NCBI GenBank assembly: GCA_009701105.1 | Contig: WLKU01000051.1 | Location: 1-8,674, forward strand | DNA length: 8,674 nt | From: Actinomycetota bacterium | GTDB lineage: Bacteria > Actinomycetota > Acidimicrobiia > Acidimicrobiales > Ilumatobacteraceae | Direction of reading: 5' to 3' | Shown: positions 1 to 7,089 of the stretch, piece by piece | Layout of the letters: each line of letters opens with the position of its first letter | Position numbering within the stretch: the first letter of the stretch is position 1 | Notes under the pieces: model-generated | What the model was told of the DNA's origin: nothing | The model's input: only the letters and a program-made list of their open reading frames with translations | Databases searched by the model: none | Made by a program: the position numbers and the translations under genes

Positions 1-292
1 GATTGCACTTGTGACTAACTTGTTGGCAGTACCCGTTGCTGGTATGGTGATGTTGGTGGGAATTCCACTTGGAATGTTGACAGGAATTTTGAGTCAAGTT
101 TCGAACGCTTCAGTAATGACTGCGTGCGTGACGGCTCTGATGTGGCCGGTTGAAATTGCGGTGCGGTGGGGCTGGTGGGTGGCAGCGCTTGGCGAGCGCA
201 TGTCGTTGCAAGGCAGTGTTAATGCCTTGGGTTGGGGCATCGTGGCTTTGTTGGTTATTTCTGCGAGAATATCGGCGTGGCGATCTATTTAA
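1..292 (+). CDS. comEC: ComEC/Rec2 family DNA uptake channel, C-terminal end (partial, 5' cut by window)
   Basis: This is the C-terminal end of a polytopic membrane protein; its reading frame is open from the first complete codon at base 2 to the TAA at 290-292. The visible 96 or so residues hold three hydrophobic stretches: NLLAVPVAGMVMLVGIPLG, a segment around MWPVEIAVRWGWWVAAL, and a last one around LGWGIVALLVISA. The pattern N-L-x-A-V-P-x-A-G is typical of the end of the Competence domain of ComEC, which forms the inner-membrane channel for single-stranded DNA in natural transformation. The protein stops soon after the last helix, so there is no C-terminal metallo-beta-lactamase domain here. 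The following holA gene overlaps it by 16 bp, and comEC-holA adjacency is common in bacteria, which supports the call. A GTG at base 11 is an internal valine, not a real start. Confidence 0.75.
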   Translation, partial: IALVTNLLAVPVAGMVMLVGIPLGMLTGILSQVSNASVMTACVTALMWPVEIAVRWGWWVAALGERMSLQGSVNALGWGIVALLVISARISAWRSI

Positions 293-1302
293 TTACGGGC
301 AGTGATGCCAGATTGGTTTCTGCCAAACTCACCGACCTCACTGCGCAATTAGTTGGTGATGGCGACCGCAACACCATGCTTCTCAGTCATGATCTGGAAA
401 CACTTGGCGCTGACGACCGAGAACAAGAAATTGCTAACGCCATGGTCGGAGCGCAGACAGGTTCGCTCTTCGGCGGCGAGCGAGTGGTGGTATTGCGCGG
501 CATTGGCGAAGCAACCGTCGATCAACTTAAACCGCTAGTCGCATATCTTGCACAGCCACTCGAAGACACGCAACTTGTGCTCACTGGATCGGGCAAGCTT
601 GCAAAATCGATCACTGATGCGCTCAAGCAAGCGGGTGCGACAACCATTAACACGTCTCCACCAAGTCGTTTCAACGAACTCTCGATGTGGTTTCAAGAAC
701 AACTCACTGAAGCAGGGCTCAAAGTTGATTCGGGCGCACTCAAGATGTTGATCGAGTGGCTTGGTCAGGATCAGGCCAGGCTCCCTTCAATTATCGAGGT
801 ATTGGTTTCAACATACGGCACCAACAAGAAACTCACCGTAGATGAGATTGAACCATTCCTTGGTCAAGAGGGCAGTGTCATGCCTTGGGATTTGACCGAT
901 GCGATTGATCTCTCAAATTCGCCCAAGGCAATTGCGATGTTGCGGCGCATGATTCGAAGCGGTGAATCACACCCAATGCAACTCATGGCTCTGTTGCATA
1001 ATCATTATGTAAAACTTCTCAAACTTGATGGGCCAGAAGTACGCACTGCGGGCGAAGCGATGGCGATCATCGGGGCAAAAAGCGAATTTCAAGGAAAGAA
1101 GTATTTGGAGACGTACAGGAGATTGGGCGCCGCCAATATTTCTGCAGCGCTACAACTGCTTGCTAGAGCCGACATTGATTTGCGCGGCGGCAAAGATTTG
1201 GAAGAAGAATTGATTATGGAAATCTTGGTAGCAAGATTGAGTCGCATGGGCGGCGCACCGCAGCATGCAAAAACTGGCGGAAGGTTTACTTCGCGGCGTT
1301 GA
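277..1302 (+). CDS. holA: DNA polymerase III subunit delta (HolA)
   Basis: HolA is the delta subunit of the clamp-loader complex; it opens the beta sliding clamp so that it can be loaded on primed DNA. The product from GTG 277 is 341 residues, the usual family length. The N-terminus reads VAIYLITGSDARLV, matching the first beta strand and loop of the AAA+-like fold, which lacks a functional Walker A in this family. Further family features are the SLFGGERVVVLR stretch (about residues 63-74), SHPMQLMALLHNHYVKLL in the collar domain (about 241-258), and the C-terminal LLARADIDLRGG (about 295-306). I chose GTG 277 because the frame upstream (TTG at 232) would add 15 residues lying inside comEC with no family likeness; no strong ribosome binding site is visible, and the 16-bp overlap with comEC suggests coupling. 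Its last 17 bases overlap the end of rpsT on the other strand. Confidence 0.93.
   Translation: MAIYLITGSDARLVSAKLTDLTAQLVGDGDRNTMLLSHDLETLGADDREQEIANAMVGAQTGSLFGGERVVVLRGIGEATVDQLKPLVAYLAQPLEDTQLVLTGSGKLAKSITDALKQAGATTINTSPPSRFNELSMWFQEQLTEAGLKVDSGALKMLIEWLGQDQARLPSIIEVLVSTYGTNKKLTVDEIEPFLGQEGSVMPWDLTDAIDLSNSPKAIAMLRRMIRSGESHPMQLMALLHNHYVKLLKLDGPEVRTAGEAMAIIGAKSEFQGKKYLETYRRLGAANISAALQLLARADIDLRGGKDLEEELIMEILVARLSRMGGAPQHAKTGGRFTSRR
1269..1294 (-). terminator. Weak candidate intrinsic terminator of rpsT
   Basis: Read on the minus strand, GCGAAG pairs with CTTCcGC around a five-base TAAAC loop (bases 1294 to 1277), with one bulged C. After CAG comes a run of five T (1273 to 1269). The stem begins just before the rpsT stop codon and the whole element lies inside the holA coding region. 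The stem is short and imperfect, so this is only a suggestion; no better terminator for rpsT is visible. Confidence 0.25.
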
Positions 1303-1540
1303 TTTTTTTCATCAGGCGGCTCTTTTTGCGAGCAGCTTGACGGGGGTGAATGACACGCTTTGAAGCGGCCATATCGAGGCGTTTGACGGCGAGACGCAAT
1401 GCCTCTGGGTTCTCAGGTGTACCGATTGTCTCGGTGGCGTTCTTCAAGCGTGTACGCACTTCGCTCTTCGTCGCGCGGTTACGCGAGGTGGCCTTGGCGT
1501 TGGTGAGGATTCGCTTCTTTTGGCTCTTGATATTTGCCAC
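1286..1540 (-). CDS. rpsT: 30S ribosomal protein S20
   Basis: S20 binds 16S rRNA early in small-subunit assembly, in the 5' domain and near helix 44. The 84-residue product is the normal size and very basic. It starts MANIKSQKKRILTNAKA, the standard S20 N-terminus, and later carries RLDMAASKRVIHP followed by RQAARKKSRLMKK, the conserved C-terminal helix. The start is GTG at 1540-1538, fixed by the conserved ANIKSQ; the upstream sequence has only a poor purine stretch (GAAAG, about 16 bases away) as a ribosome binding site. The gene is alone on the minus strand, convergent with holA (17-bp 3' overlap) and divergent from lepA. In E. coli S20 represses its own translation; the short structured leader here (see 1569-1583) could serve that, but this is inference. 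Confidence 0.97.
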   Translation of the reverse strand: MANIKSQKKRILTNAKATSRNRATKSEVRTRLKNATETIGTPENPEALRLAVKRLDMAASKRVIHPRQAARKKSRLMKKINAAK

Positions 1541-1568
1541 TTCGACTACCCATTCTTTCGTTAGATGC

Positions 1569-1583
1569 CCTGAAGATTTCAGG
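1569..1583 (-). promoter_or_regulatory. Perfect hairpin in the predicted rpsT 5' leader
   Basis: On the minus strand the sequence is CCTGAA-ATC-TTCAGG, a perfect 6-bp inverted repeat with a 3-base loop. If the rpsT promoter proposed at 1591-1620 is right, transcription would start at about base 1584 or 1585, which puts this hairpin at the very 5' end of the mRNA, about 28 bases before the GTG start codon. It could protect the mRNA end, act in S20 autoregulation, or be a protein-binding palindrome in the DNA. The symmetry is directly visible; the role is inferred. Confidence 0.4.
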
Positions 1584-1590
1584 ACTGTTT

Positions 1591-1620
1591 AGGCTAACAG
1601 CGACTAGGGCATAGCCCCAA
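1591..1620 (-). promoter_or_regulatory. Candidate rpsT promoter
   Basis: On the minus strand a TTGGGG box (1620-1615) is followed after 18 bases by TAGCCT (1596-1591). These resemble the -35 TTGACA and the TANNNT -10 consensus of housekeeping sigma factors in actinobacteria. The -10 lies inside the inverted repeat CTGTT-N6-AACAG (1585-1600), and the spacer contains GGGC-TAT-GCCC (1607-1617). Predicted leader length is about 44 bases. Assigned by eye only. Confidence 0.3.
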
Positions 1621-1629
1621 CTGTAGAAT
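1600..1629 (+). promoter_or_regulatory. Candidate lepA promoter
   Basis: TAGAAT at 1624-1629 matches the -10 consensus TATAAT at five of six positions. Eighteen bases upstream GCGACT (1600-1605) keeps only the central GAC of a -35 box. Transcription would begin near base 1636, giving a leader of about 55 bases to the lepA ATG. It overlaps the proposed rpsT promoter on the other strand, so the two may compete. No ribosome binding site is visible before the lepA ATG. Confidence 0.3.
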
Positions 1630-1690
1630 TTGAGGGCTGTAGCGCCATCGTCACCAACAAAACCTGGCCCAGCAGAACTGAATCGCCTCA

Positions 1691-3475
1691 ATGGATCTCG
1701 CAACAATCCGCAATTTTTCGATCATTGCCCATATCGATCACGGCAAGTCGACCCTTTCTGACCGAATTTTAGAGATGACAGGCGCAGTGCAATCACGCGA
1801 CATGCGCGCCCAATATCTCGACTCGATGGATCTTGAGCGCGAGCGCGGCATCACGATCAAGGCACAAAATGTGCGCGTGCCTTGGAAGGGCCACACGTTT
1901 CACCTCATCGATACACCTGGTCACGTCGACTTTGGCTATGAAGTAAGTCGTTCGCTTGCCGCATGTGAAGGCGTGGTGCTCGTCGTTGATGCCGCACAGG
2001 GGATTGAGGCACAAACTCTTGCTAATTGCTACCTAGCGCTTGAAAGCAATCTCGAAATTGTTGCAGTGCTCAACAAGATTGACTTGCCGGCTGCAGACCC
2101 AGATCGATACGCAATGGAAATTGAGAAGGTTTTAGGTATTCCTGCCGAAGATATCTTGCGTATCTCGGCAAAGACTGGTGTTGGCGTGCCCGAATTGCTG
2201 GACGAAATCATTGTTCGCATTCCGCCACCAAAGGGTGATGTCGATGCGCCTCTGCAAGCACTGATTTTTGACTCCCAATACGACACGTATCGCGGCGTGG
2301 TCTCGAGTATTCGAGTGATGAATGGTCGAATGAACAGTGGCAGCAAGTTGTTGTTTATGCAGACCAAAGCCACCCACGAAGTGATCGAAATTGGTGCGCG
2401 AATGCCGGTGTCGACGCCGGTTGCCGAACTTGGACCAGGCGAGGTGGGCTATCTCATTGCTGGTATTAAAGACGTTGGCGAGGCTCGCAGTGGTGAGACC
2501 GTAACAACAGCGATCAATTCGGCAACCGAGGCTCTCGACGGGTATCACGATCCGAAGCCAATGGTGTTTTGTGGACTGTTTCCGATTGATGGCGATGACT
2601 TTGAAAACTTGCGCGAGAGCTTGCAACGACTCAAACTCAATGATGCATCAATTGCGTACGAACCAGAGTCATCGGGTGCGCTTGGATTTGGCTTTCGATG
2701 CGGATTCCTCGGCTTGTTGCACATGGAGATTGTGAAAGAGCGCTTAGAGCGCGAGTTTAACTTGGGGCTCATTGCCACTGCTCCGTCGGTGGAGTACATG
2801 GTCAATAAGACAAATGGCGAGAAAGTAAAAGTCGATAACCCGGCAGACTTGCCGGCGACTGTATATATAGGTTCGATCGAAGAACCGTTTTTTAGGGTCA
2901 GCATTATTACGCCAAAGGATTACACCGGTTCGCTGATGGAGCTCTGCCAAGAGCGTCGCGGTGAACTCATCAAACTCGAGTATCTGTCGCCAGAGCGTGT
3001 TGATATGCAGTACACAATGCCGCTTGCAGAAGTAGTTGTGGATTTCTTTGACCAACTCAAGAGTCGCTCGCAGGGTTATGCAAGTTTGGATTATGAGTTG
3101 GCTGGTTACCGCGCATCGGATTTGGTGCGTGTAGATATTTTGTTAAATGCGCTGCCAGCCGATGCCTTTTCCACAATCGTGCACCGCGACAAGGCATACG
3201 ACTATGGCAATCGCATGTGCGCAAAGTTGCGTGAACTGATTCCGCGACAAATGTTTGATGTTCCAATCCAGGCTGCGATCGGCGGACGCATCATTGCACG
3301 CGAGACAGTAAAAGCAAAACGCAAAGACGTTTTGGCAAAATGCTATGGAGGCGACATCTCTCGTAAGCGCAAACTATTGGAGAAACAAAAAGAAGGAAAG
3401 AAGAAGATGAAATCGATCGGCCGCGTGGAAGTGCCGGGCGATGTGTTTATCTCGGCACTCAAACTCGATGACTGA
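1691..3475 (+). CDS. lepA: Elongation factor 4 (LepA), ribosome-associated GTPase
   Basis: LepA/EF4 is a translational GTPase related to EF-G; it binds the 70S ribosome, has been described as a back-translocase and has been linked to 30S assembly. The 594-residue product is full length. GTPase motifs are all present: AHIDHGKST (13-21), RGIT (52-55), DTPGH (74-78), NKID (128-131) and SAK (159-161). The EF-G-like domains II, III and V follow, and the C-terminus carries the LepA-specific [20 protein letters not shown]. The start is secure: an in-frame TGA at 1679-1681 leaves ATG 1691 as the first start codon, and [15 protein letters not shown] is the normal N-terminus. It is divergent from rpsT, and its last 8 bases overlap the transporter start, so it is probably the first gene of a lepA-MFS-photolyase transcript. 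Confidence 0.98.
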   Translation: MDLATIRNFSIIAHIDHGKSTLSDRILEMTGAVQSRDMRAQYLDSMDLERERGITIKAQNVRVPWKGHTFHLIDTPGHVDFGYEVSRSLAACEGVVLVVDAAQGIEAQTLANCYLALESNLEIVAVLNKIDLPAADPDRYAMEIEKVLGIPAEDILRISAKTGVGVPELLDEIIVRIPPPKGDVDAPLQALIFDSQYDTYRGVVSSIRVMNGRMNSGSKLLFMQTKATHEVIEIGARMPVSTPVAELGPGEVGYLIAGIKDVGEARSGETVTTAINSATEALDGYHDPKPMVFCGLFPIDGDDFENLRESLQRLKLNDASIAYEPESSGALGFGFRCGFLGLLHMEIVKERLEREFNLGLIATAPSVEYMVNKTNGEKVKVDNPADLPATVYIGSIEEPFFRVSIITPKDYTGSLMELCQERRGELIKLEYLSPERVDMQYTMPLAEVVVDFFDQLKSRSQGYASLDYELAGYRASDLVRVDILLNALPADAFSTIVHRDKAYDYGNRMCAKLRELIPRQMFDVPIQAAIGGRIIARETVKAKRKDVLAKCYGGDISRKRKLLEKQKEGKKKMKSIGRVEVPGDVFISALKLDD

Positions 3476-4691
3476 TCAGCCTGCCAAGAACGGAGCAATG
3501 TTTCGTTCGTTGAAGAGTTTCAACGCACGTTTATTTTTTGCAGGCCTGCTGCTTTCCAATATTGGCTCGTGGCTGCAACTGACCGCAACATCATTTTTGC
3601 TCTATCGCTTGACTGGTAGCGCTGTGGCACTCGGCATCAATGCTGCATTGCAGTTTTTGCCAATGCTGTTGTTTGGGGCATGGGCAGGAGCATTGTCCGA
3701 TCGCTACAACCGTCAACGCACAACGATCATCACTCAAACCTTGCTTGCATCGCAGGCAATTGTGCTTGGTATCTGTGATCTCACAGGCATTATCAACATG
3801 CCAATCGTGTTTGTGCTCACTGGGGCGCTAGGTGTGATTGGCGCAATTGACAACCCTGCACGGCGCGGGCTTGTGACCGAACTCGTACCAGAACACGACA
3901 TGTCGAATGCGATGAGTCTGAACACTGCGGTCATGACAGGCTCGCGCATATTTGGTCCAGCACTTGCTGCAGCCCTGGTGGGGCCATTGGGCACAGGATG
4001 GCTGTTTATCATTAACGGAATTTCCTACGCTGCGATGCTGTACGGCGTTGCTGGTTTGCGCAAATCGGAAATGTTCTCGCCACCACTACGACCAGCGGGT
4101 GGAACACCGGTGCGCGACGGTTTGCGTTTCGTGCGTCACAACGAGCGACTGCTCGTCTTGTTCAGCATCTTTACGTTGGTCAGCACATTTGCATTCAACT
4201 ATGGCGTGTCACTGCCAAAGCTTGCAGACACCGAGTGGGGTGATCCCAAATATTACGGCTGGGTTTTGGCTGTTACCAGCGTTGGAAGTTTGATTGGTGC
4301 GCTCATGACTGCGCGTCTGCACCGTGCAACGTACAGGTGGGTGGCAATAAATGTGTTGTTGTTGGGCGGCGCAAACATTGGTATGGCATGGTCGCCAAAT
4401 GTGTGGATTGCATTTGTGTGGGCGATTCCACTTGGTGCTGGTGGAGCGGCAATGATCTCTTCTGCAAACTCGATTATTCAGTATGAGTCTCCGCCAGATA
4501 TGCGAGGCCGAATGCTCGCACTCAGTGCAGTAGCATTTTTGGGCTCAACACCAATTGGTGGACCAATAACGGGTTGGATAGCGGATGCTGTGAGTGTGCA
4601 GTGGTCGCTCGGTTATGGCGGGATCATCGGCATCTGCGCTGGTGCCTACATGATTATATGGATTTGGAGAAGTGGTGTCGATCGCAACTAA
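3468..4691 (+). CDS. Major facilitator superfamily transporter (MFS_3/DHA3, EntS-like)
   Basis: This 407-residue protein has about twelve hydrophobic segments and the features of the drug:proton antiporter type MFS carriers related to EntS. Motif A between helices 2 and 3 is [15 protein letters not shown] (70-84). The helix 4-5 region [17 protein letters not shown] (125-141) and [20 protein letters not shown] (146-165) is characteristic of this family, and [18 protein letters not shown] (335-352) is the second-half counterpart. The substrate cannot be told. ATG 3468 starts inside the lepA stop region (ATGACTGA, 8-bp overlap), implying coupled translation; ATG 3441 would overlap lepA further without family likeness, and ATG 3498 has GGAG only two bases away. 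The photolyase gene overlaps its end. It stands where hemW is often found in actinobacteria. Confidence 0.88.
   Translation: MTDQPAKNGAMFRSLKSFNARLFFAGLLLSNIGSWLQLTATSFLLYRLTGSAVALGINAALQFLPMLLFGAWAGALSDRYNRQRTTIITQTLLASQAIVLGICDLTGIINMPIVFVLTGALGVIGAIDNPARRGLVTELVPEHDMSNAMSLNTAVMTGSRIFGPALAAALVGPLGTGWLFIINGISYAAMLYGVAGLRKSEMFSPPLRPAGGTPVRDGLRFVRHNERLLVLFSIFTLVSTFAFNYGVSLPKLADTEWGDPKYYGWVLAVTSVGSLIGALMTARLHRATYRWVAINVLLLGGANIGMAWSPNVWIAFVWAIPLGAGGAAMISSANSIIQYESPPDMRGRMLALSAVAFLGSTPIGGPITGWIADAVSVQWSLGYGGIIGICAGAYMIIWIWRSGVDRN
4666..4669 (+). promoter_or_regulatory. Ribosome binding site deciding the photolyase start
   Basis: GGAG lies five bases before GTG 4675 and only two bases before GTG 4672. 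The spacing favours GTG 4675. The site is inside the end of the transporter coding region. Confidence 0.5.
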
Positions 4692-6030
4692 TTCGGTGAT
4701 GTGGTTCAGGCGTGATTTGCGTTTAGCCGACAACGAGGCGTTAGTCGCTGCTGCGCGTGCGGGGAGTGTGACACCTCTTTTTGTCATCGACCCAAAGTTT
4801 TTTGAGCGCTCTGGGGCTGCGCGTTTGGTCTTTTTATTGCGCAACCTGCATGAGTTAAACAAATCAATAGGCGGGGCATTGGTGGTGCGCACAGGCAACC
4901 CAGTTGATGTTGTTGCAACAGTTGCACGTGAGGTGGGTGCGACCCAAGTGTTTGCTGCAAAAGATTTTGCTCCCTACGGGCAGTCTCGAGACGCACATGT
5001 TGACGCAGCATTGCGCGCAGTTGGGGCAGAGTTGTGCAGTGTCGGGTCTGCGTATGCCGTAAATCCTGGCGTTGTGCGCAAGGCCGACAACACTCCATAT
5101 GCGGTGTTCACGCCGTTCTCCAAGATTTGGTTGTCACAAGGCTGGTCGGCTCCGTTGCCACAGCCCAAAGTGGCGTGGCATGGCTCACCAACTGTGGCAT
5201 CCGAAGATTTGCCAGCAGAACCAGAATGCAATGCGCAACTGCCACGAGCAGGTGAAGATGCTGCATGGCAGGTGTGGGAAACATTTCGTGGTTCGGCACT
5301 GAATGGTTATGCCGAGACGCGCAATAATCCAGACATCAATGGCACGAGCCAGTTGTCGCCGTACCTACGATTTGGCATCGTCCATCCGCGATCATTGCTA
5401 GCCGAACTTGGCGACTCAAAATCTCATTCAGTTTTTCGTAGCGAGTTGTGTTGGCGCGAATTTTATGCCGATGTACTTTTTCATCAACCGCGCACGGTGT
5501 GGGAAAACTTGCAATTGAAAATGAATAAAATGACGCACGACACTGGCGCTGATGCGGTGGCTCGTTTTGAGGCATGGTGTAAAGGCGAAACTGGTTTTCC
5601 AATTGTTGATGCAGGGATGAAACAAATGTTGGCAACTGGCTGGATGCATAACCGTGTGCGAATGATTGTTGCGAGTTTCCTGGTGAAAGATTTGCATCTT
5701 CCATGGCAATGGGGCGCAAAGTTTTTCATGCGTCACTTAGTGGACGGAGATATTGCATCAAACAATCACGGTTGGCAGTGGACTGCCGGCACAGGTACGG
5801 ATGCATCGCCATACTTTCGAATTTTTAATCCCATATCCCAGGGCGAACGTTTTGATCCGCAAGGTTCGTATGTGCGCCAGTGGATTCCGGAACTTCGCGA
5901 ACTGGCTGATGACGCAGTGCATTCACCATGGACTTTGGGTTTGCTCAATCCCTACATTGCGCCGATGGTGGACCATGCAGAGGAGCGCCTTATTTCCCTC
6001 GATCGCTACAAAGCGGTATCGGGCAAGTAA
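4675..6030 (+). CDS. phr: Deoxyribodipyrimidine photolyase, class I cryptochrome/photolyase family
   Basis: This flavoprotein splits UV-induced cyclobutane pyrimidine dimers using blue light and reduced FAD. The 451-residue product has the N-terminal antenna-binding domain (VMWFRRDLRLADN, 8-20) and the C-terminal FAD domain: GTSQLSPYLRFG (223-234), SELCWREFY (256-264), AWCKGETGFPIVDAGM (300-315), WMHNRVRM (323-330) and GWQWTAGTGTDASPYFRIFN (366-385). Residues equivalent to E. coli E274, W277 and N341 are kept (E257, W260, N326), pointing to dimer repair rather than a pure photoreceptor. The inner tryptophans W382 and W359 are present as W367 and W344, but no Trp or Tyr lies at the W306 position (277-300). 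The antenna segment DFAPYGQSRD (97-106) resembles 8-HDF-type rather than MTHF-type enzymes. It overlaps the transporter by 17 bp and starts from a GGAG site. A 6-4 photolyase is less likely. Confidence 0.94.
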   Translation: MSIATNSVMWFRRDLRLADNEALVAAARAGSVTPLFVIDPKFFERSGAARLVFLLRNLHELNKSIGGALVVRTGNPVDVVATVAREVGATQVFAAKDFAPYGQSRDAHVDAALRAVGAELCSVGSAYAVNPGVVRKADNTPYAVFTPFSKIWLSQGWSAPLPQPKVAWHGSPTVASEDLPAEPECNAQLPRAGEDAAWQVWETFRGSALNGYAETRNNPDINGTSQLSPYLRFGIVHPRSLLAELGDSKSHSVFRSELCWREFYADVLFHQPRTVWENLQLKMNKMTHDTGADAVARFEAWCKGETGFPIVDAGMKQMLATGWMHNRVRMIVASFLVKDLHLPWQWGAKFFMRHLVDGDIASNNHGWQWTAGTGTDASPYFRIFNPISQGERFDPQGSYVRQWIPELRELADDAVHSPWTLGLLNPYIAPMVDHAEERLISLDRYKAVSGK

Positions 6031-6074
6031 AGAAGCACATCAATTGGCGCATCACTAGGTGCATCGTGTCTCGG

Positions 6075-6088
6075 TATCCTTGTGACGA
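6075..6088 (+). promoter_or_regulatory. -10 box for a leaderless hrcA transcript
   Basis: TATCCT (6075-6080) fits the TANNNT -10 pattern and ends seven bases before the A of ATG 6088. Transcription would then begin at or one base before the start codon, giving a leaderless mRNA, which is common in actinobacteria. No clear -35 box is seen at 16 to 18 bases upstream and there is no ribosome binding site. The 57-bp gap 6031-6087 shows no CIRCE operator. Confidence 0.45.
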
Positions 6089-7083
6089 TGCTTGATGACC
6101 GCAAAACAGCCATTCTCCGCGCTGTAGTGGAGGAGTACATCTCGACGGCGCAGCCTGTTGGATCATCGCATATCGCCAATACGTCTGGGGTTCATGTCTC
6201 GTCGGCCACGGTGCGTAACGACATGAGTTTCCTTGAGCAAGAGGGATATCTGGCTCAGCCCCATACATCGGCTGGGCGTATTCCTACCGACAAGGGTTAT
6301 CGATTTTTTGTCGACCATCTGACGCCATCGGGCACACTTGAGCTCGCAGCACAAGATCGCATCGGTCAATTCTTTGATACTGCGCACGGACGTTTGGAAG
6401 AAACACTGCAGCGCACCAGCACGTTGCTTGCCGAAATGACCAACTATGCAGCAGTGGTGATGGGTCCAAAGGCCGAAGTCGCTGTAGTTCGTTCGGTGCA
6501 ACTCGTTGGTTTAAGTGCACACATGGCGATGGTCGTTGTTGTGCTGTCGAATGGAGTTGTTGAAAGCGAACCGATCGAACTCAGTGCATCAATCACCGAC
6601 GATCAAACATCGGCCGCAACGCATGCGTTGAGCCGAATCATGATCGGTAAAGCACTCGGTGCATCTCTTCCGCTCATGACATCGGGTGATGTGATTGTGG
6701 ATGCGCTTGCGGCACAAGTTGTGCGTGCAATGAACGGTCGACGGGTTGATGAGTCAGTGTTTGTCGGCGGGGCTTCGGCAATGGCGCAAGCTTTTGATGC
6801 TGTTGAGATCGTGCGCTCGGTGCTGCACACACTCGAACAGCAATATGTAGTTGTGTCTCTTGTACGCGACATGCTCAACCGCGGTTTGTCGGTTGCAATC
6901 GGCACCGAACACGGTGTCGAACCCCTTGCTACATGTTCATTGGTGCTTTCACCCGTGATAGTAGATGGCGCCACGCTTGGAACAGTTGGTGTACTCGGGC
7001 CAACTCGCATGAATTATCCGCAGGCGCTTGCCACGGTCGAAATTGTTGGCGAACGTCTAGGACGAAGGCTTACTGAGGGCTGA
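6088..7083 (+). CDS. hrcA: Heat-inducible transcription repressor HrcA
   Basis: HrcA represses heat-shock operons (groESL, sometimes dnaK) by binding the CIRCE inverted repeat, and needs GroEL for activity. The 331-residue product has a winged helix at 1-80, with VSSATVRNDMSFLEQEGYL (37-55) as recognition helix region and QPHTSAGRIPTDKGYRFFVD (57-76) as the wing that defines the family. The GAF-like core follows, ending in AIGTEHG (270-276) and VGVLGPTRMNYPQA (300-313), the usual C-terminal signature. ATG 6088 gives the standard N-terminus MLDDRK; the in-frame GTG at 6082 would add only two residues and would lie upstream of the predicted transcription start. dnaJ follows after 6 bases, so the two are one unit. 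No CIRCE lies upstream, so autoregulation is not supported by this window. Confidence 0.96.
   Translation: MLDDRKTAILRAVVEEYISTAQPVGSSHIANTSGVHVSSATVRNDMSFLEQEGYLAQPHTSAGRIPTDKGYRFFVDHLTPSGTLELAAQDRIGQFFDTAHGRLEETLQRTSTLLAEMTNYAAVVMGPKAEVAVVRSVQLVGLSAHMAMVVVVLSNGVVESEPIELSASITDDQTSAATHALSRIMIGKALGASLPLMTSGDVIVDALAAQVVRAMNGRRVDESVFVGGASAMAQAFDAVEIVRSVLHTLEQQYVVVSLVRDMLNRGLSVAIGTEHGVEPLATCSLVLSPVIVDGATLGTVGVLGPTRMNYPQALATVEIVGERLGRRLTEG
7075..7079 (+). promoter_or_regulatory. Ribosome binding site of dnaJ
   Basis: GAGGG lies ten bases before ATG 7090, inside the last codons of hrcA. This is the best Shine-Dalgarno match in the window and supports ATG 7090 as the dnaJ start. Confidence 0.5.
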
Positions 7084-7089
7084 TCTTTT

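Noticed and set aside
11..292. A separate 93-residue small membrane protein starting at GTG 11
   Set aside because: The frame is open to the window edge and the sequence matches the end of ComEC, so the GTG is internal.
1303..1309. Run of seven T just after the holA stop, considered as a plus-strand terminator
   Set aside because: The only hairpin nearby (1277-1294) is weak and ends eight bases before the T run; the run is explained by lysine codons of rpsT on the other strand.
2132..2626. 164-codon open frame on the minus strand inside lepA, and similar long ones opposite dnaJ (7477-8016) and inside other genes
   Set aside because: They lie fully antisense to well-recognised genes, have low-complexity or unlikely composition, no family likeness and no ribosome binding site; they are shadows of the coding bias.
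3453..3471. GGCACTCAAACTCGATGAC near the lepA end, considered as a CIRCE half-site
   Set aside because: There is no matching GAGTGC half at the right distance.
4518..4528. GCACTCAGTGC palindrome, resembling CIRCE half-sites
   Set aside because: The spacer is one base rather than nine, and it lies within the transporter coding region far from a heat-shock promoter.
6044..6067. Possible hairpin or terminator after phr (GCATCACTAGGTGCATC)
   Set aside because: The arms are a direct GCATC repeat rather than a good inverted repeat, and no T run follows.
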